Source of the DNA: Anniella stebbinsi
Taxonomy: Eukaryota > Chordata > Lepidosauria > Squamata > Anniellidae
Reading direction: 5' to 3'
Assembly (NCBI GenBank): GCA_029215795.1
Contig: JARDYH010000002.1
Span: 66,627,001 to 66,691,000, forward strand
Length of the DNA: 64,000 nt
The position numbers and the translations under genes are program-made. Under the pieces are notes generated by a model. It was given only the letters and a program-made list of their open reading frames with translations. It had not been told where the DNA came from and did not search any database. Positions 24,445 through 35,430 of this stretch are shown here, in pieces; positions within the stretch are counted from its first letter, which is position 1, and each line of letters opens with the position of its first letter.

Positions 24445-25302
24445 TAGGGGTGTGTACCGGATTGGGTCCGATCCACGATGAAGACTCGATCCAGGGGAAA
24501 TCGGATACAATTATCCGATTTCCGATCCCCGCATCTGGATCGTCTGATCTGATCCAAACGGGTCCGGAAGGACCTGATCTGGTTGGGATAAAATCGGAGG
24601 ATTGGACCTCCTCCTGTCCCTTGCGCTCCTTACCTGACGGGGCCGTCCATTGCCTCGGCAGCGGAAGGCCCCAGCAGGTAAGGAGCACGAGAGGTGGGAG
24701 GCAGGAGGGGGGGCCCACTTACCTGCCGGGATGGCTGCTTGCCTCTGGTGCTCAGATCTACTGAGAAGCAGACTTCGTGGCCTGCCTCTCATAGCGCGCC
24801 AGGTGCTTACCTGCCGGGGTTTACCTGCCGGGGTGCCTGCTGCCATTCGCTGCCGCCCGCTGGTCAAATCTACTGAGAAACAGGCTTTGCGGCCTGGTTC
24901 TCAGTAGAGCGCCAGGTGATGATGTCATCACCTGGCGCTCTCCTGGGAACTAGGCCACGAAGCCTGTTTTTCAGTAGATTGGACCAGCGGACGGCAGCAG
25001 ACAGCAGCGGGCGCCCCGGCAGGTAAGGAGCGCAAGTGGGGGGGAGGGACAGGGAGGGGGGAATTAGGCCTCCACTCACCTGCCCCCATGTTTTTGCCAT
25101 AGGCTTACATTGGGGGAAAGAAAGCCTATGGCGAAAACAGCTAAAATGGCGTCCGATCCGAAAATCAGATGTCCGATTTTCAGATCAGAATTGGGTCCGA
25201 ACTGAACCGGGAAGCCTCCGATCTGATCCAATCTGATCCGAAGCCTCAGTTCCGGTTCCGATCCCAGTTCTGATCTGATCCTGGGGGGCATGCACATCCC
25301 TA
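24445..25302. mobile_element. hAT-like non-autonomous element, 858 bp
   Basis: The ends TAGGGGTGTGTA and TGCACATCCCTA are near-perfect inverted repeats. The flanks CTTTTAAC (24437-24444) and CATTTAAC (25303-25310) match at 7 of 8 bases. Subterminal GATCCG/CGGATC words are dense on both sides. The interior is GC-rich and palindromic around GATGATGTCATCACCTGG near 24925, with arms 'cagtagagcgccagg' and its reverse. It is a sister of 10194-10977, with no transposase frame. Confidence 0.8.
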
Positions 25303-25310
25303 CATTTAAC

Positions 25311-27079
25311 CCACCACTTTACCATGTTTTCTGATTCTGGATCCTCATTTCTTTTCTGTTTCCCTCCCCTTCTCTGCCTTTCTATATGTTCTGCTACATT
25401 ACCTCTAGGTATAGTGGAATGTTCTGCTACATTACCTCTGTGGTATAGTGGAATTCTACAATTACACTAGCATTTCATTTTGCCATTCCTCAAAATACTG
25501 GGCTTTCCCGGATCACTCCCATGGGAGAGTGACGGATGAAGACATTGTCTAAAGCACCCACAAACTACCATGAGTGAGAAATCATGAGGGTACAATAAAT
25601 ACCTTGTGTTGAAAAGCTGATATGCTCCAGATATTGGGAAGACACAAGTGGCTGCAGAGAAAGGGGGAATGAGCAAAAGTAATTCCTTCTTCCACTGGTT
25701 AGTTCCCTCCCTAGATCAAATGCCTTCCATGGATGAAAGTTGACCTTTCATTCCTGGAACAGGAAGCCTGAATCCATCCCCATGCCATTATATTTAAAAA
25801 GATCAATTTTTCCTTTCATCATTTCCTTTTCATCTAGATACTTTCTGTTACATATCCAATTTAGAAATTCATTTCCATGAGTTCAGTTTGTTGAACGATG
25901 GTTTTAAAACATGTGGAGTGTAGTCAGAATGTGGCACATGGTGCTGAAGGTTAGAGAAGCAACAGATTAACATTCCAGAAGATGATTTCTCTGAGGACAA
26001 ACTCTTGAAAGTATCACAGGCTAAAGCTCATGACCCTGATGATGCATCTAGTGTTCTCAGTAAAATTGCTGCTCTGATTTGTCAGCAGCGAGGACAAGGT
26101 GATGCCTTTTTCAATTAGTTGATGACATTGACTACAGGCATGTCAAGATAAGTCTATAAATATCATTTACATCATAGGCTAATATATAAATTGATAGGGA
26201 TAAATTAATCTGGAATTTCTGAATGTTGCTGTTTTTCCTATTAAGCACATTTAAAGCTGTAGTGATATGGTGTATCTACTTTCTCCACTCCAAAGTTTTA
26301 GAATGAAGTGCCAACTGTGTATTTCACCCTATGTGAAATGAATGTCAATTCACTTCCTGACAGGCAGAAAAATGGATGAATCAGATTGTAAGGGAGAATA
26401 TATATATATATACTTTGGAGTGTGGTTTTGCTCTAAGGAAATTAGTGGAAAAGAGCAGCCTTGTAAGGTTCTTAGTTATTGTCTTCACACTGATTTCAAG
26501 ATCAGATATGCTCAAGTAGATAAGTAAAATGGTGCTCCTTCTAACATTCAGAGCACAAAAAGAAAGAAAGGGACCCCCACCACCTCAGCTTCATATGAGA
26601 TACTTCATGAACAAAATATACACATTTCAAAATGAGTAAACACAGAAGCTAATAATGGATTGTGGGAAATATTTTTAAAGATGATCAAGGAATTGAATGA
26701 CAATGAGAATTAGAAGCCCAAGTGCCGTTTGAACTTTGTTCCTCCTACCCTCTTAACAAAACTAAAATCTCAGCCATCCTACTGTATCTGTAGAGTCTTT
26801 TGGTGGGATTAAAAAAGACACTTGTGCAAATGAAGGACACTTCTACTTGCAATTTGAATGGGACCCAGTTTTCAGCAATTCTCCTTTCCATGTGGAGCCC
26901 TCTCTCCATGCCACTTCCCATGTTGTTCCACATCCCTCCCATCACATCTTAGGCATATCTTGGGGTGGACCGTGCTTCTCTTTGTAGATCTGATGTTATG
27001 ATGTTACGTAGCAAATCTGCTGCCTAGTAGACATATACATGCTGCTTGCCTCTACTTATGCTCTACTGGTAAAAAAACC

Positions 27080-27119
<40 letters not shown>

Positions 27120-28565
27120 ATTTAAGATTTCAGTGCAATTTTCTCCAATGAAAGCCAAACTTTTTACTGTTCAGAAATGTTGGGAGCACATAACAATACC
27201 ACATCATTGGCTTTCTTATGGCCCAATGTTGGGCTGTTGTGTGTGGAGTGTATTTCAGCTGTGTGGAAGTATCTTTCAAGTACACATAGACTGAGTGGGC
27301 ATATGGGCATTTCAGCACAAAATAACTGGAGAACAAGAGAGAGGGAACACAAACATCATTTTTTGTTTTTGTTTTTAAGCAATTTTGCTTCCTGAGGCCA
27401 CTGAACTGGGTGTTCCATTGAATATGTGGTTTCCTTTGAAAGTTTATGGAAATGCTCCCCCCTCTCATCTACTAAAATTCAAAACATAGACACAAATCAT
27501 TTATAGGAGACAAAAAACAATAAGTAGTGTCAGCACAGAGGGCTATATTTTACTCGGCTGTGCCATGAGGAATTATGGTGGCTTGCGATGAGTAGAATAT
27601 AAAGTAACATACGGTGCCTGTTGACAACAGGGTTGGAAATTATGAAATGTAAAATCCAATATATTTTCTTCCTAGTGTCAAACAGCTGGGAGTTTTTTAT
27701 GGCTTCTAGCAGGATGTCAAGCCTTTTCTCATGGACCAATAATTCTAGAAGCCCATTTAAGTGCATGCTGTTCTTTATGTATTTTGATATGATATGTTTC
27801 TTAAAAAATAATTGCAGATTTTAATAGACTGTGACTCAGGCAGATACAGCAACACTTACAAAGCAACCTTACAAAGACTTGTTGGGGAGTAAATCCCATG
27901 GAACTTAATGGGAATTACTTCTGAGTAGACATGAAAAGGGTTGTGCTGTCAGTGGTGGAAGTTGGCATCATACTTGTTTAGATAAACAAGTAGCACTAAG
28001 ATATTTTAAAAATATAATTATAATGCGGCTTTTAAAATAAGATGATGGCAACACAGTTCAGATAAGAGTTCTCCTGGTGAAACATGAGGCTAAGTTGGAT
28101 AGTGGGCAAGACGATTATATAGATATAGATATAGATGGCATCCAAGTACTCAGAGGTTGGAGCATCTCATATATCTAATGCCCTGCTAGGTTTTTGTTGG
28201 CAGGGAAGAAGGAAGGAGGAGCAGTGTTTGTGAGGAAAAGGAGGGAATACATTTAGACCAACTCCTGGGCTGCTCTGAATTTTCAGACTGGTTGGCAGCA
28301 TAGTCGATGGCTGGGAGGGCTTTGGATCATGAAGAACCAGAGGCATATGCACTTCGCCCACTCTACTTTCCATCTTGTACAATGTCAGTTGCATGAATTG
28401 TTCCATGAGAACAGGGAGGAGGAGTCTGAGATTGGATCTTCTTCTCCAAGATCAGAGCTTTATCTCCAAACTTGGAGAGGGACTTTTGATCTGTTCTGTG
28501 ATTGCAGCCTCAATGGGGTTTTGTGTTCTGGAGCTAGGCTATTGGCTCATGTGAATGAATATATA

Positions 28566-28601
<36 letters not shown>

Positions 28602-29333
28602 TATATATTCATTGCAGAGTAAGAGTGAATAGTTTCTTGCTAAGGTAAGTCTGTCTCCTGTCATAAGTAATTATTAATAGAAATAGCTATTTTGATAAAC
28701 AGAAGGCTTTTTTGGACCACTGTGGCTGTTTCAACAGTTTTTTCTTCTCCTAGCTCTCTTCTGGAAACCAGAAAAACAGATACTGTCAGAACCACTGAAG
28801 GTAGTCATCAATATGGTGATGAGATGGAATACTTGCAGGAGGTGTCCCATTTTGGATTAGAAAGATTAGCATTAGCCTGAGATGATGTATGAGGTGATTT
28901 GAGGGCAATAGCTAGGGAATTGTGACATCAGTAAGAGTTAGAGGATGATGAAGCTTGGGGATGACTTTCTGTAATGTGTGTTTTAGGAAGCAGAAGGTTG
29001 AACTTGCAACATATTTCCAGATCTAAGAGCCAAACTACACATTACGTGGGAGGTCAATGATTGCTTTGCATCAGGGAATCAGCACAGGGAGGTGGCCCTG
29101 ATCCAGAGCAGCCTCTCTAGCTGTTTTTAAGTGAAGAAAACTATATTGGGAGATCCAAATCTCCTGTGTCAGGTATACTGGCCCTTTACATACAGGAACT
29201 ATCAAATGGTTGTTTATTTCTATGAAAATGTGGGTTCCAGAAGTTGTTCACCAGTACTGTTAACATCTATTTTTAACATAGAATTTTAAAGAATGTGCAA
29301 ACCAATGATGTTCACACACATAACACTAGCCCC
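25311..29333. other. About 4 kb with no gene seen; microsatellites only
   Basis: Single-copy AT-rich sequence with AT-dinucleotide runs at about 26398-26411 and 27082-27114 and an (ATAC)n/(AT)n compound at 28561-28609. No open frame has recognisable motifs. Confidence 0.35.
28561..28609. repeat. Compound (ATAC)n-(AT)n microsatellite
   Basis: Direct tandem tetranucleotides grading into AT dinucleotides. Confidence 0.9.
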
Positions 29334-29468
29334 AGGCTAGATCTACACTACTGCTTTATAGCGGTATTGAAGTTGGAGCACAATCAACAATCCATATACT
29401 GCTTTCAAAGTGTTATTTCCTGTTTTTTAATCCACATAATGATTTGACACAAGGTGTAGATCTGATCC
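29334..29468. mobile_element. Short inverted-repeat element (ATCTACAC family), 135 bp
   Basis: The ends AGGCTAGATCTACACTA and GGTGTAGATCTGATCC are inverted. The same size and interior wording as 16385-16519. It is non-coding and no clear target duplication was found. Confidence 0.6.
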
Positions 29469-29592
29469 ATGATGTATTTAACTAAAGGTACCTTATATAG
29501 TTGTGTATACATACAAAAAGGCACCAGTCTACTTTTTTCCTGTGGCGTCTTCCCTCTCATCCCTTATTTCCTGGTGCTGCCCTTCTATTGGC

Positions 29593-29638
29593 GTCTTCTT
29601 CTTCTTCTTCTTCTTCTTCTTCTTCTTCTTCTTCTTCT
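29593..29638. repeat. (CTT)n microsatellite
   Basis: A pure CTT triplet array. It makes a poly-serine frame at 29501-29746 that is not a gene. Confidence 0.9.
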
Positions 29639-29712
29639 ATAGATGTACACACATTTTGTCTCTTTTTGTTTGAACAAGGAAAAAAGATCTTGGGATTTAC
29701 AAGGAGAACAGA

Positions 29713-30437
29713 GAGCCTATCTACACAGTACCTTGGAACGTTTTAAATAGTATTTTAAAACGTTCCAAATAGGTGCGTTCCAAAACATCTTAGGCCACAT
29801 TAAGGAGTACTCATGTTACAGGAGAAAAAATCTTCAGTCTTCAAAGTGGTGTGTGCGGTCTCACACCCTTCTGCCCATCTTTTTCTGTTTCATTTTTACA
29901 ATGAGTTTAGGGCAAGGCATTGTGGGCGCTGTAGTTCACTCGCCCACTTCCTCCTTAGTTCCCCTTTCATTCCCTAGCTTTCAATGAGTATAGGGCTAAG
30001 CATTGTGGGTATTGTAGTTCACTCGCCCACTTCCTCCTTAGCCCCCCTTTCTTCCCCACCAATCAACGGCTAAGCATTTGTGCGCTGGTAAATGAAGTAC
30101 TGCCCCCACAAATCACAAATGGTAAGGAAGGACACATAATTTCTATAATTATTATAGAACTAAGCTGACGAGTGTTTCCCAGAGGACCTTCTCTTCTACC
30201 GCTCCCAGACTGTGGAATGGCCTGCTGGAGGAGATTCGACAAATTAGCAGTCTTCATGAATTTAAGAGAGCCATGAAGACTGCTCTCTTCTGGCAGGCCT
30301 ATCCAGTTGAATTTTAAGATGTTTTTAATGATGTATTGTTTTTTATTTGTTTTTAATATCTCATCTATTTTGTGGTCTTTGTATTTTATATTTATTGTTG
30401 TTCCCCGCCTCAATCCGGAGGGAGAGGCAGGTTATAA

Positions 30438-30470
<33 letters not shown>

Positions 30471-30623
30471 TAAATGATTTATTAAAAGTAAAAACCGTTG
30501 TATATAGCTGAAGTGAGTTTTAAAAAACCTTGGGTATACAACGTTCAAGGGAGTGTGTCATGTGGCCCAAAGAGTTTTCGTAACCCTTATAAAACGTTAT
30601 AAAGCTAGTGTGTAGATCGGCTC
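29713..30623 (+). mobile_element. Inverted-repeat element (ATCTACAC family) carrying a nested LINE tail
   Basis: The ends GAGCCTATCTACACAG and TGTGTAGATCGGCTC are inverted repeats. The interior is shared, in opposite orientation, with 44945-45532: 'gcattgtgggcgctgtagtt', 'cacttcctccttag', 'acaaatcacaaatggtaagg' and 'gttttaaaaaaccttgggta'. A block at about 30130-30480, absent from the 45-kb copy, is an L2-type 3' end inserted later. Flanks AGA and ATA differ, so the target duplication is unproven. It is non-coding. Confidence 0.7.
30130..30480 (+). repeat. L2-type LINE C-terminus and tail, nested
   Basis: It starts in coding text ('ccagaggaccttctcttcta', 'ccgctcccagactgtggaat') and ends 'ccgcctcaatccggagggag' plus (ATT)n at 30438-30470. 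It interrupts the element at 29713-30623, as comparison with the uninterrupted copy at 44945-45532 shows. Confidence 0.7.
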
Positions 30624-30773
30624 ATAGTCAGAGTCTTTTTTTCTCATTATCATTTTTATAATGAGAAATAAAGAGGGAAAGAGAGGGGCGGGCAAATCAC
30701 TGCATTCTTTTGGGTAGAACTAGACTTAATTCTTAACACAGGCCCACATTTAAAATGGTATTTCTGTGTTCAT

Positions 30774-30916
30774 GGCCAGATGTACACCTTGTGTCAAATC
30801 ATTACGAATGTGGAATAAAAAGCAGAAAATAACACTATGAAAGTGGTATATGGAATGTGTCCTGAGCCCCAACAGTTATCAGTGCCCTTCAATAGCACTA
30901 TAAAGCAATAATGTAA
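30774..30916. mobile_element. ATCTACAC-family element interrupted near its 3' end
   Basis: It starts GGCCAGATGTACACC and matches 29334-29468 and 16385-16519 inside. The expected terminus resumes after the next element as 'aaatctagcccc' at about 31233-31244. So the copy was split by the insertion at 30917-31231. Confidence 0.6.
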
Positions 30917-31231
30917 GAGCTCCATGAAACGTGGGGAAATCACATTCTCTACTGTCACTTCTCTAGTCCCGCTTTCATTGCTGGTTACTTCCTCTTTTGG
31001 CCCATCCAGTTGGCAATTCTGATCGTGCTGCTTCTCCTGCACACAGCAGGAGACAGCTGCAACTTCCATCTTAATTTTAAATTGGACTTACTGGGGTGTT
31101 TTTTGTGATGCGAAGAAGGCAAGAAGGGGCGGGAGGTGCTTGGGAGGCAGGCGACGTCATGAGAGGGACCCGCATAAATCTGTGAGTGCCCAGTAATGAG
31201 TGTGCAATAAAAGGCTCATCTGATGGAGCTC
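30917..31231 (-). mobile_element. GAGCTCC-family element, 315 bp, inserted in another element
   Basis: The ends are GAGCTCCATGAAACG and GATGGAGCTC, inverted. The flanks are TAA (30914-30916) and TAA (31232-31234), a 3-bp target duplication. The interior in reverse matches 15960-16321 and 45722-46060. A 3-bp duplication with TIRs suggests PIF/Harbinger-type mobilisation, by inference. It is non-coding; frames at 30794-31069 and 31077-31310 are incidental. Confidence 0.7.
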
Positions 31232-31244
31232 TAAATCTAGCCCC

Positions 31245-32198
31245 TTTCTCTGCTCTCTCAATCCAACATACTGGCAGTTTCCTTTGTTGTTTCCTGTGCG
31301 CACCACCCATAGTAGTTGCAGTCAGTGACGAAGAGCTGGTACAAGAAACGTGATGAAGCCAAAACAGGGTTAAGACTTACTAAATGTAATGGGAAAGGAA
31401 GGTAAAACCTGACACAGGGGTATCCCTTTTGCGGGGAGGAGAAGCAAGTGAAAAAGCAATAGAGGGGATATAATGGTAGAAGGGACCAAAATGTGGTTAG
31501 AGGGAATCAGTTCTGGAAAAGCCAAGCAGAACGTTGAAACCAAGGGCATCACTCCCCCCTTTTTTAGTTCAGTCGTAGGAATAATTGCTCATTGTAAAGT
31601 AATGTTTGTTTGTTCCACACTTCAGTCTCCTGTGGCATCATTTTACAAAGTTTGCAGAAGCAACTACTACCAGAAGTAACATGAGCATAGTGGTGAGCAA
31701 GATAAATAATTTAGGCTGGACATCAAAGGTTTGAGGTGAGAAAGAAGACCAGAAAGCATAATATTTGTAATAGTCAAGATGAAAAGTGACGAAGGTCTGA
31801 CCTGAGTAGATTGAAGGTGAAATGGAAAGCAAAGAGTAAATTTTGGTAATATTGAAGAAAGAAATGAGGGCAAGTTCTGGCAACAGAATCCATCTAGTGA
31901 GAAAGAGAGTCACAGAATTTGTCTCCTGCAATGACTATTTTTATACAGATTGTTGTGCATTGTGCCAAACCTTCTCCATGAATGTCTGTGCTTCAGAAGT
32001 TTATTCAGCTACCACCCTTTTTAGTATACCATCCTACTTCTGATTAAGAGCTGCTTGCAGAGGAGCTATTCATGTACTGTATATTCCTGGGCAAGGTTTC
32101 TTGCTCTCTCCTCAGTCTTTGGGCATCCAAAACTCCCCATGTCATACCTTGTATGTTTAGACATGTCCCTGGTTGTTTGGGCTAGCAGTATTGACTTA
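31245..32198. other. No gene seen
   Basis: Single-copy sequence. The minus-strand open frames at 31638-31931 and 31667-31873 are not protein-like. Confidence 0.3.
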
Positions 32199-33163
32199 GG
32201 GGCTATCTACACCATAGCTTTAAAATGTTTTAAAAGGGTTGCAAAGACTCTTTGGGACACACGACACACATACTGAACCGTTGTATATGAGTTGCTTTTA
32301 CCTTTGTGTCTAATAGATTCAAAACGTATTTTAGCTTAGAAAACCTGTTGCTTGTAAAAAAATGTGTCCTAGCTTACCATTCTGTAGTTGCAGAGATCAG
32401 TTGTTGATTATCCAATAGCAGACGTGGAGGCGGAGGTACTGTTTCAGGTGACATAATTCTTTGTTTAGCCTGAACTGCCCTTGAGTTTTGCTGGGTTCTT
32501 GGCTCTGCTCTCCAACTGTTTCCAATTGCATTTTTGAAGTTAAGCTGCGCTTTCACTTTAAGAGCTGAATTGGCAGCTACGGAAAGGAAGAAATGCTTTA
32601 CAGGAAGTGGGTGGGTTTAAAACAGTATCTGGAACAAACGAGGCAAGAAATACTGCGGCTGCCTCTACAAGAGGCATTTAAAGCTCTTTGAAGTCTCATT
32701 AAAAATTTTACCTCCACACCAGCGGAGCGCAAATACGGTGTAGAGGCGCGTTATCGCTCCGATTATGCGCATTATCGAATGCACGTTAAATCGCGAGTTT
32801 TATTTTGCTCTGTCCGTTAAAGCGCATTTTGACTGTGTGCATATGCGCTTATGCGCATTAACTACTTGTAAACCACATTTTGGACATCCTTTAATGCGCT
32901 TCGCCGCCTCTCACCGCCTCTTGTGCAGAGTGATTAGGCGTAAATGCGCTTCTGCGATTATGTGCATAATCGGCTAACCAGGCGTAAAAGCGAATCCTTG
33001 TAGAGGGGACCTAGGTGTGACCTCGGGAACTGCTAGAAGGACTGCAAAAAGTAAGTTCTTTACCATTTCTAGACAGTAGTGTGCCCTTGCATGTAATACA
33101 ATGGTGTAATTTACACCATTGTAAATTATGTTTTGAAACATTCCAAGCAACAGTGTAGATCCC
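32199..33163. mobile_element. ATCTACAC-family element with a nested CpG-rich unit
   Basis: The left part ('gctatctacaccatag', 'aaaagggttgcaaagactct', 'ttgggacacacgacacac') matches the left part of 44945-45532. The right end 'aacattccaagcaacagtg' then 'tagatccc' matches the right end of 29713-30623 and its relatives. Between them lies the odd block annotated at 32662-33008. No target duplication was defined. It is non-coding. Confidence 0.55.
32662..33008. mobile_element. CpG-rich unit built from GCGCAT/ATGCGC words
   Basis: The ends CCTCTACAAGAGG and CCTTGTAGAGGGG are inverted. Inside, words such as ATGCGCATTA, GCGCTT, AATGCGC and GGCGTAAA recur on both strands, giving a CpG frequency far above the surrounding DNA. 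It has no coding frame beyond 70 residues. It could be a young inverted-repeat element that has not lost its CpGs, or a satellite-like fragment. Confidence 0.45.
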
Positions 33164-34574
33164 TTCTGAAAGCATTTTTTACTCCACTTTTCAGCCCAAA
33201 AGGCTCCCAGAGTGGTTTCCAAATCTAGAAAAAGCCAAGACAGTCCCTGCTCTCAAGTTTATAATCCAAAGGACGTGGCACATGAAGAAAAAGGGGGATG
33301 AAAATGGAGGGCGGGGGAAGCAATCCCAGGCCCCATTTTTAAAGTTACATAGTAGTTCTTCTAAGGACTAACTCAGTTGGAAACAGTCCAAGAAGACGAA
33401 GAGTTAGCAGTGGTGTCAAGGGTGGGCATCGGCAGGCACTTGCCAATGGCTAACACCTCAGCAGGGGCCTATTGACAAATGCATCCTGCAATCACTCCTC
33501 TTCACCATTGAAAGCAACCTGCTTGTTCACTTGCCTCCTGCTCTGGCTGTCAAGGAAACAGTCATGAGAAAGAAGCAACAGGAGATGGCGGCAGTGGTGT
33601 AGTAGTAAATTTTGAAGTGCAGTCACTCATCATGACTGTCCCCATAGCCAAGCCTTGAAGGAGATTCCAAAAATGCAGACAGCTGTGTTGAGCCATATCA
33701 ACCAGCCAATTCTAGGCATTTTCATATTCTAAGATCGGGTAAAACTAATTGCTCTTAATTGCCCATTGAAGACCAAGCCACTCCAAAATACTTCCCTTTA
33801 CAACAAGGAACAATATGTTCATTTCCCCCTCAGCTACTCAGAGGGTTGCAACTAAGCTCAGAGGAAACATGGAGTTTTGAGAGGGGAGGAAGCACATCAC
33901 ATCAGCATCTCTGTTAATAAGAAAATGGGCTGTGCTGCATCCCTGTGAGCCCTGACTCCAGTACACCAGTGAACGGTGGTGAGAAGGCAGGCTCACCGAG
34001 GAGGCAGCCCATGGAGGGTGTCTTGTCTGAGGGATCTCAGAAAAGCTGGCACTGGGAGGAACCAATAGGAGCTGGTCATTCAGCAACGGCTCTGCTTCCC
34101 ATCTCTCCCTGTGCTGGAGCATCATGACATGTCTGTACACAGCATTCGAGGGTTTAAAAACAAACAAACAAACCAAAACCAAGGTATTTTTATTAATAAA
34201 GTATAAAGAGAGAAAAATGAGTGTTTCAATACAGGTCTGTTAAGTGCTGTATGTACTTTCGGTTTCCATGGCAGAATTGAGATCCAAGCTCTACACAAAG
34301 AGATTTTCCTTTCCTGCTTTTCTGCTACAGAACTTCTGAGTGGAGCTGTGCTAGAGCAGAATAGCTCAACTGCACAGAGTACAAACAGCGCTTTCAGAAA
34401 TAAACCCCCATTTTTCCCGTTCTAAAACCAAAACACAACCTGGGCAGCAGGTGCTCTGAAAAAAAACAGAAGCAAACTGGAGGTTCACGATGTCATCCAA
34501 AGACCCTGTAAACAGCCATGAGAAAGCAAACACAAGTGTGTAATAACTGCCTTGTGTAGAAAAACTCAGCATAA
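33164..34574. other. No gene seen
   Basis: Unassigned. Short frames around 33838-34182 look non-coding. Confidence 0.3.
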
Positions 34575-34720
34575 AAGTCCTGCTGGATGAAGCCAGAAGC
34601 CTATCTAGCCCAGCATCTTGCTTTCCAAACTGGCTCATCAGATGCTTCCAAGGAAGTCCCCAAGCAGGACTTGAAGGCAATAAGCCTCTTTGCTCCAGCA
34701 ACTAGTATCCAGATTAAGGG
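34575..34720 (-). repeat. CR1 LINE 3' UTR fragment, antisense
   Basis: 'tcctgctggatgaagccaga', then 'agcctatctagcccagcatc' match the reverse CR1 terminus at 21475-21520, here more diverged. Confidence 0.5.
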
Positions 34721-34984
34721 ATACTTGAGGAACTTGGTCTTTGCGAATTTCAACACAAAATGACCCAATTCGCACCTCTCAGAACCCCCTTTCATGTTAT
34801 TTCCAAGAAAGGGTAAAATGTGTAGAAACAGGCTGCAAGGCCAAACCTATAGTCCCGTCCACTCACCCTACCCCCCCGCCCCACTATCCATTATTTGGAT
34901 GTTTGTAGCAGGGAAATGTTCATGCACAGACCTCTATGCACAGACAGATTTGCTCATTGCTACCTTTGAACATGGAAGTTCCAG

Positions 34985-35430
34985 TATTCACCATGACTAA
35001 TAACCATTGATAGATGTTTCCTCCATGAATTTATGTCATCTAACATGGAGCCACCACCAAACAGCAATGAATTCCTTGCTCTATCATGTCCTCCCTTGGT
35101 CATCTCTCCAACCAACCCCCTCTGCCACCCCAACTAAAAAGTCCCAAACTCTTTATCTTCTCCTTCAGGGAAGGTGCTCCAGCTCCCTGATCAATTCTTG
35201 TCACCCTCTCTGTACCTTTTCTAGCTCTATAATATCCTTTTTGAAATGGGATAACCAGAACTGTACAGAGTATTATAAATGTGGTCACACTGTAAGATCA
35301 TTACAATATTGGCAGTTTTATTTTGAATCCCTTTCCTTAGAATCCCTAGGATGGAATTGGTCTTTTTCACACTCAGTTGACATTTTCCTACAGCTATCTA
35401 CCATGACAGCAGCATTTCTTTTGGGTTGAA
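34985..35430 (-). repeat. CR1 LINE ORF2 C-terminal region, antisense
   Basis: Plus-strand text has the reverse of CR1 C-terminal coding sequence: 'gaaggtgctccagctccctg', 'accttttctagctctataat', 'ataaccagaactgtacagag', 'attggcagttttattttgaa', 'ggatggaattggtctttttc'. It continues, further 5' in the LINE, the part seen at 21462-21897. It is frameshifted and inactive. Confidence 0.6.

Noticed and set aside
24450..25236. Arginine/proline-rich frames in the hAT-like element
   Set aside because: They overlap on both strands and encode the palindrome and GATCCG words, not a transposase.
29501..29746. Serine-rich protein
   Set aside because: The serine run is the translation of a CTT microsatellite.
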